Shown here: piece after piece, positions 59,016 to 64,000 of the stretch
How positions within the stretch are numbered: position 1 is the stretch's first letter
Layout: the number at the start of each line of letters is the position of its first letter
DNA from: Chryseobacterium sp.
GTDB lineage: Bacteria; Bacteroidota; Bacteroidia; Flavobacteriales; Weeksellaceae
Reading direction: 5' to 3'
DNA: 64,000 nt
Assembly: GCF_008014695.1 (NCBI RefSeq)
Contig: NZ_VOXE01000003.1
Location: 584,313 to 648,312, forward strand
The notes under the pieces: model-generated
What the model saw: only the letters and a program-made list of their open reading frames with translations
Told to the model about the DNA's origin: nothing
Databases searched by the model: none
Made by a program: the position numbers and the translations under genes

Positions 59016-61304
59016 ATGGCAAGCAAAAACCAAAGAGACGAAAAGAATTTTAACCAGGCCGCACTCGATTATCACAGCAGTGAACCAAAAGGCAAAATAG
59101 AGGTCGTCCCTTCCAAACCCCATTCATCGCAGCGGGATCTTTCCCTTGCGTATTCTCCCGGCGTTGCCATACCGTGTCTGGAAATCGAAAAAAACCCGAA
59201 AACGGTTTACGATTATACCGGAAAAGGCAATCTCGTGGCCGTTATTTCTAACGGAACGGCAGTTCTCGGATTGGGTGACATTGGCGCTGAAGCTTCAAAA
59301 CCCGTTATGGAGGGAAAAGGGCTTTTATTTAAAATTTTTGCGGATATCAATGTTTTTGATATCGAAATTGATGAAAAAGACCCCGATAAATTTATCCAGA
59401 TTGTAAAAGGAATCGCCCCGACATTTGGCGGAATCAACCTCGAAGACATCAAAGCACCTGAAGCTTTTTATATTGAACAGAAACTCAAAGAAGAACTCAA
59501 TATTCCGCTGATGCACGATGATCAGCACGGAACGGCCATTATTTCGGCAGCGGCGCTCCTTAACGCTCTTGAAATCGCGGATAAAAAATTCGGAGAAGTG
59601 AAGATCGTGATAAACGGAGCTGGGGCGGCAGCGGTGGCCTGTACTAAACTGTATCTGGAACTAGGCCTTAAAAAGGAAAATGTGCTGATGTGCGACAGCA
59701 AAGGAGTCATCAATCATAAAAGAGAAAATCTGACTGCGGAAAAACAGTATTTTGCCGCGCAGACAGATCTTGAAACCCTGGAAGACGCCCTAAAAGATGC
59801 CGATGTTTTTGTAGGACTTTCCAAAGGAAATGTAATGACGCCGGAAATGCTGCTCTCAATGGCTGCAAACCCGATTGTTTTCGGGCTCGCAAATCCAACG
59901 CCTGAAATCGATTACGATCTGGCAATGGAAACCCGCAAAGATGTAATTATGGCAACCGGTAGAAGTGATTATCCTAATCAGGTGAACAACGTTCTGGGTT
60001 TTCCTTATATTTTCCGGGGGGCGCTCGATGTTCAGGCTACCGGAATTAATGAAGCCATGAAACTTGCGGCAGTTCACGCACTGGCTGATCTGGCGAAAGA
60101 ACCGGTTCCGGAAGCCGTGATTTTAGCCTATAATCTTAAAAACCTCAGTTTCGGAAGAGAATATTTTATTCCTAAACCATTTGATAACCGTTTGATTACG
60201 AAGGTGTCGATGGCCGTTGCAAAAGCTGCAATGGACAGTGGAATTGCGGGAAAACCAATCGAGAATTTTGACGAATACGAAAACAGGCTGCTTGACCGCA
60301 TGGGAAGGGATGAAAAACTCATTCGGATGATGCAGAACCGCGCCCGCGCAAATCCGAAACGGGTTACACTCGGAAACGCTGAGGAATATAATGTTTTAAA
60401 AGCTGCGCAGATTCTTTATGAAGAGGGGATTGCACAGCCCATTCTGCTCGGAGAGAAGAAATTCGTTCAGGAACAGATGAAAAAATTCGGTATTGAGATC
60501 GATGTTCCTATTGTAGACCCGATGGATGATGACCAGGAAGAAAACCGGGTGAAATACCGCGAATCTCTCTGGAAACTTCGCCAGAGAAAAGGCATGAACG
60601 AGTACAAAGCCAAAAGATATGTCCGCCAGCGAGATTATTTCGGTCCGCTGATGCTTCAGCATGGTGATACGGATGCTCTGATCATCGGTTTTGCTAAAAA
60701 TTACTCTTCAGTTTTGCGTCCCGTGCTCGAAGTGATTGAAAAAGAAAAAGGGGTGGACAAAATTGCATCAATGATGATGATTCTTACCGAAAAGAAACCG
60801 ATCTTTTTTGCAGACACTTCCATTAACCAGAATCCAACCGCGGAAGATCTCGTGAATATTGCACGAATGGCAGAGCTTACCGTTAAATCATTCGCAATTG
60901 AACCAAGAATTGCTATGCTGGCTTTCGAAAATTTCTCCGGACTTTCCGAAACTTCCAAAAAAGTGGCAAAAGCGGTGAAAGTTCTTCATGAAAAGTTCCC
61001 TAAAATGGTTGTTGACGGAGAAATTCAGCCTGATTTTGCCATGAATGCCGATCACCTGTCGGATTATCCGTTTTCAAAGCTGGGAACAACGCCGGCGAAT
61101 GTTTTTGTATTCCCGAATCTGGAAAGCGCAAATCTTTCTTATAAAATAATTCGTGGGATGAAGGTTGCACAGGTGGTGGGTCCGATTCTGATGGGACTCA
61201 AACATCCGGTTCATGTGCTTCAGATGCGTGCCAGTGTTGATGAGATTGTAAATCTGGCGACAATCGCCGTTTTGGATGCACAGCGAAGGGAGATAACCGC
61301 ATAA
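59016..61304 (+). CDS. maeB: NADP-dependent malic enzyme, MaeB-type with phosphotransacetylase-like domain
   Basis: This 762-residue two-domain enzyme decarboxylates malate to pyruvate. The malic domain (about 1-425) shows AYSPGVAIPCLEI, DDQHGTAI and the Rossmann GAGAAAVAC motif. The C-terminal part (about 430-762) resembles phosphate acetyl/butyryltransferase, probably a regulatory domain without activity, as in E. coli MaeB. Length fits MaeB. It ends at a strong terminator. Confidence 0.92.
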   Translation: MASKNQRDEKNFNQAALDYHSSEPKGKIEVVPSKPHSSQRDLSLAYSPGVAIPCLEIEKNPKTVYDYTGKGNLVAVISNGTAVLGLGDIGAEASKPVMEGKGLLFKIFADINVFDIEIDEKDPDKFIQIVKGIAPTFGGINLEDIKAPEAFYIEQKLKEELNIPLMHDDQHGTAIISAAALLNALEIADKKFGEVKIVINGAGAAAVACTKLYLELGLKKENVLMCDSKGVINHKRENLTAEKQYFAAQTDLETLEDALKDADVFVGLSKGNVMTPEMLLSMAANPIVFGLANPTPEIDYDLAMETRKDVIMATGRSDYPNQVNNVLGFPYIFRGALDVQATGINEAMKLAAVHALADLAKEPVPEAVILAYNLKNLSFGREYFIPKPFDNRLITKVSMAVAKAAMDSGIAGKPIENFDEYENRLLDRMGRDEKLIRMMQNRARANPKRVTLGNAEEYNVLKAAQILYEEGIAQPILLGEKKFVQEQMKKFGIEIDVPIVDPMDDDQEENRVKYRESLWKLRQRKGMNEYKAKRYVRQRDYFGPLMLQHGDTDALIIGFAKNYSSVLRPVLEVIEKEKGVDKIASMMMILTEKKPIFFADTSINQNPTAEDLVNIARMAELTVKSFAIEPRIAMLAFENFSGLSETSKKVAKAVKVLHEKFPKMVVDGEIQPDFAMNADHLSDYPFSKLGTTPANVFVFPNLESANLSYKIIRGMKVAQVVGPILMGLKHPVHVLQMRASVDEIVNLATIAVLDAQRREITA

Positions 61305-61374
61305 GAATAAGAAAAAAACATCAACATTTAATGGAATCAGTAGTATCAAACGAATTTCCATGGATAATTATAAT

Positions 61375-61404
61375 AAAAATGCAGCCTCAAAAGGCTGCAT
61401 TTTT
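61375..61404 (+). terminator. Terminator after the malic enzyme gene
   Basis: AAAAATGCAGCCT / AGGCTGCATTTTT stem with CAAA loop. Confidence 0.9.
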
Positions 61405-61447
61405 ATTAATGTCAATTTGCTATATTTGAATTCTTCAAAAAAACACA

Positions 61448-62032
61448 ATGATTTATTCGCTAAAAGGAACCGTTCAGCAACTCAACCCAACATCGGTGGT
61501 TGTTGACGTAAATGGGGTAGGCTATTACGTGGGCATCAGTCTTCAGACTTCCAATCAACTCAGGCTCGGGAAAGAATCCTTTCTCAATATTCAGCAGATC
61601 ATTCGGGAAGATGCACATCTTCTGTTTGGTTTTAACACAATTTTAGAAAAAGAAATGTTCAATCTGTTAATAAGTGTTAACGGAGTAGGACCGGTTTCGG
61701 CAATCATCATGCTCTCTTCACTGAGCCTGGAGGAAATCGCTTCGGCCATCACCGCAAACAACAGTTTGCTGCTTCAGAAAGTGAAAGGAATCGGCGGAAA
61801 AACTGCAGAAAGGATTATTGTGGAATTGCGGGATAAAGTGCAGAAATTCAGTTCTGCTGCTGAAAATATTTCTACATTTGCAAATAATAAAGTTAAGGAA
61901 GAATCGTTATCTGCATTAGAAGTTTTAGGGATTCAGAAGAAGATGAGTGAGAAGATTGCAGACCGTATTCTGAAGCAGAATCCAGATTTTTCAGTAGAAG
62001 AACTGGTAAAACAAATTTTAAAAAATATTTAA
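61448..62032 (+). CDS. ruvA: Holliday junction branch migration protein RuvA
   Basis: RuvA binds Holliday junctions for RuvB. The 194-residue protein has the OB-fold N-domain (MIYSLKGTVQQLNPTSVVVD), two helix-hairpin-helix motifs (ISVNGVGPVSAI and VKGIGGKTAERIIVEL), and the C-terminal RuvB-binding domain. sprA starts 3 bp after the stop, so the two share a transcript, which is the conserved order in flavobacteria. Confidence 0.95.
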   Translation: MIYSLKGTVQQLNPTSVVVDVNGVGYYVGISLQTSNQLRLGKESFLNIQQIIREDAHLLFGFNTILEKEMFNLLISVNGVGPVSAIIMLSSLSLEEIASAITANNSLLLQKVKGIGGKTAERIIVELRDKVQKFSSAAENISTFANNKVKEESLSALEVLGIQKKMSEKIADRILKQNPDFSVEELVKQILKNI

Positions 62033-62035
62033 CAT

Positions 62036-64000
62036 TTGGAGAAGAAGCATTTTTTTCAGCATAAGGTAGTCACCGTTTTATTGTTCTTATTTACAGGAAT
62101 AAATTTTTTCGCTCAGGTTCTTCCTGCAGACAGTATCGTGGTAAAGAAAGACTATGTACTGCCTGATCCCACCCAATACGAAGGTTTTTATGACATTAAA
62201 ACCGGAATGTACTACGTATATCCGAAAATCGGAGATGTGATTACAGGAACTGCTACCGTGATGACTCCCGAGGAATATCAGGATTTTGTAGCAGCCAATC
62301 AGGCGAGACTGTTTTACGAAGACAAATCAGACCGTTACAGTCTCCTTTTCCGGAAAGACAAAACCGATGCGCAGAAAAGAGGCCTGATCCCTGCTGTAAA
62401 CGTCCGGAACAAACTTTTTGAAAGTATCTTCGGCGGCAATAAAATTGAAATCATTCCTTCAGGTTACGCCTCTTTTGATGTTGGCGGACTGTACCAGAAA
62501 ATAGACAATCCACTTATTTTACCCCAAAACAGAACCAGTTTTTCATTCGATATCGATCAGCGGATTCAGTTGGGGTTGCTCGGAAAGGTGGGAGAAAATC
62601 TCCAGCTCCGCGCGAACTACGATACACAGAGCGGTTTCGCCTTCGAAAACCGAATGAACCTTGTTTGGCAGGCAAAAGGAAGCTGGAAGGACCTCCAGAC
62701 GAAAGGACTGAACGATCCTGCAACCGGAGGCGAAGATAAAATGATCAAAAGAGTGGAATTCGGGAATGTGAATATGCCGCTTTCCACGAGTCTTATTCGT
62801 GGTTCAGAGTCCCTTTTCGGTTTGAAGACGGAATTCCAGCTTGGAAAAACTTATGGAACTTTGGTGCTCTCGCAGCAACAGGGTGAAGCCCGGAATATTG
62901 TTGTGCAGGGGGGTGGCGTGATGAACACCTTTAAAATAAATGCCATTGACTATGAAGACAACCAGCATTATTTTATCGGGCATTATTTCCTCAACAATTA
63001 TGATGCTTCACTCCTGAATTATCCATTAATTAATTCCACGATCAATATTACAAGAATTGAAGCATGGGTTCTGGATCAGGGGAACGGAAACCTTGCCTAC
63101 CAGAAGAGTATTGTGGGAATCCGGGATTTGGGAGATGGTTTATCCGGACTACCTGATAATTCCCAGAATAATCTTTACCAAAGTGTAACTGCTTTGGGAC
63201 CTTCGCTGCGGGATGCAAATACCGCATATAACGCCATCAACGGGCAGGTTTTACCAAACGCAAACGGAACTACGGAGGCTTTTGTTGATGGAGAGAATTT
63301 CATCTTTAACCGGAAAGCAAGAAGACTTGCCGCGAATGAATTTACATACAATCCACAGTTGGGCTATCTTTCTCTTAACCAGAGGCTGAATGACAATCAA
63401 TTGTTGGCAGTGTCCTATTCCTACACCGTTAACGGCAGCAATCAGGTGTATAAAGTGGGAGAGTTTTCTGAAGAAAGTGCAGTTTTAGTAACGAAAGTAC
63501 TGAAGCCGAATTCCAATGTGAAAACCACTTCGCCTATGTGGAATCTGATGATGAAAAACATCTATTCACTGGAAGCCAATCAGGTGAATCAGGACGGTTT
63601 TTTACTGAATATTTACTACAGAGATCCGCAAACCGGCGGTAAAGTGAATTATCTACCAAATACCAATGTTCAGGATACGAATTTACTGAAGCTGTTAAAC
63701 TGGGACCGGCTGAATCTCAACAATGACCTTCAATCCAATGGCGGCGTTTTAGGCGACGGTATTTTCGATTTTGTTCCCGGAATTACAATCCGGCCAGAGG
63801 AAGGTAAACTGATTTATACCAAAGTGCAGCCTTTCGGAAGTTATATGGCTAGTGTTTTGGGAACCAATGATCCTCAGTATGTTTTTACGGATCTATATAC
63901 CCAGCAGAAACAGGTCGCAACTTCCAGCAACCTTGCGCTTCGTTACACCATGGAAGGCCGCTATAAAGGAACGCAGGGACAGGGGATTTCTCTCGGAGCG
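62036..64000 (+). CDS. sprA: Cell surface/T9SS translocon protein SprA, 5' part (runs off the edge)
   Basis: SprA (Sov) is the giant outer-membrane channel of the type IX secretion system, needed for gliding and protein export. Only 655 codons are in view; the family exceeds 2,000 residues. An in-frame TAA at 62030 (the RuvA stop) allows only the TTG at 62036 as start before the signal peptide (KVVTVLLFLFTGINFFAQ). Family segments include YEGFYDIKTGMYYVYPKIGD, GYASFDVGGLYQKIDNP and RIQLGLLGKVGENLQLRANY. The frame stays open to the window end. Confidence 0.92.
   Translation, partial: MEKKHFFQHKVVTVLLFLFTGINFFAQVLPADSIVVKKDYVLPDPTQYEGFYDIKTGMYYVYPKIGDVITGTATVMTPEEYQDFVAANQARLFYEDKSDRYSLLFRKDKTDAQKRGLIPAVNVRNKLFESIFGGNKIEIIPSGYASFDVGGLYQKIDNPLILPQNRTSFSFDIDQRIQLGLLGKVGENLQLRANYDTQSGFAFENRMNLVWQAKGSWKDLQTKGLNDPATGGEDKMIKRVEFGNVNMPLSTSLIRGSESLFGLKTEFQLGKTYGTLVLSQQQGEARNIVVQGGGVMNTFKINAIDYEDNQHYFIGHYFLNNYDASLLNYPLINSTINITRIEAWVLDQGNGNLAYQKSIVGIRDLGDGLSGLPDNSQNNLYQSVTALGPSLRDANTAYNAINGQVLPNANGTTEAFVDGENFIFNRKARRLAANEFTYNPQLGYLSLNQRLNDNQLLAVSYSYTVNGSNQVYKVGEFSEESAVLVTKVLKPNSNVKTTSPMWNLMMKNIYSLEANQVNQDGFLLNIYYRDPQTGGKVNYLPNTNVQDTNLLKLLNWDRLNLNNDLQSNGGVLGDGIFDFVPGITIRPEEGKLIYTKVQPFGSYMASVLGTNDPQYVFTDLYTQQKQVATSSNLALRYTMEGRYKGTQGQGISLGA

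Noticed and set aside
1-64000. CRISPR array
   Set aside because: No set of regularly spaced short direct repeats with unique spacers was found; the tandem repeats at 25950 and 32010 have no spacers of that kind.

Overview
The window looks like the chromosome of a Flavobacteriia member, most likely a Chryseobacterium/Kaistella-like Weeksellaceae. Reasons: an SprA-type gliding/type IX secretion gene, BshA (bacillithiol), Bacteroidetes-restricted families (DUF2851, DUF4254, DUF4292, DUF3810, DUF6261), Bacteroidetes promoter boxes (TAnnTTTG, once with a perfect TTTG-N19 partner), AT-rich leaders and many short lipoproteins. This placement is inferred from gene content, not from a database search.

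Layout. 1-16.6 kb is housekeeping DNA: SIMPL and GNAT proteins, a minus-strand block (PspC-like, DUF2851, bshA, GH3), deoD, ribA, and a long minus-strand envelope run (DUF4254, tatA, an EnvC-like LytM factor, DUF4292, sugar nucleotidyltransferase, dut, flippase), then divergent pyrC and a large M16 protease.

19.7-25.3 kb is an accessory island and the most unusual part. Six small, unrelated, AT-rich genes all lie on the minus strand. They include an Abi-alpha/DUF4393 gene, a WapI-like immunity gene, a TIMP-like secreted protein and a four-helix membrane protein. They are separated either by 125-126 bp imperfect palindromes with TAAC...GTTA ends or by 300-440 bp repeats whose shared sequence stops at the same GAGTT. 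This resembles an integron cassette array (CALIN) without an integrase in view. Its right end abuts a 5'-truncated DUF6261 gene.

26-32 kb carries a DECR-like dienoyl-CoA reductase, an M1 aminopeptidase and clpB. 32.2-42.8 kb is a phenylacetate catabolic operon (paaE, orf85, paaA, paaB, paaC, paaD, paaG, paaH, orf81, paaI, orf90, paaZ, paaF). It covers epoxidation of phenylacetyl-CoA, isomerisation, ring opening and beta-oxidation, but no paaK ligase or paaJ thiolase is seen here.

42.9-48.8 kb holds a large methyltransferase and a membrane-protein/winged-helix cluster. Two promoters in that cluster share a 19-bp operator. 48.8-64 kb is again mostly core: dtd, greA, a HIT protein, clpX, a TlpA-like thioredoxin, tRNA-Met, DUF3810, a FucP-like sugar transporter, plsC-like, GtrA, a GlcNAc-kinase-like ATPase, maeB-type malic enzyme, ruvA and the 5' part of sprA, which runs off the right edge.
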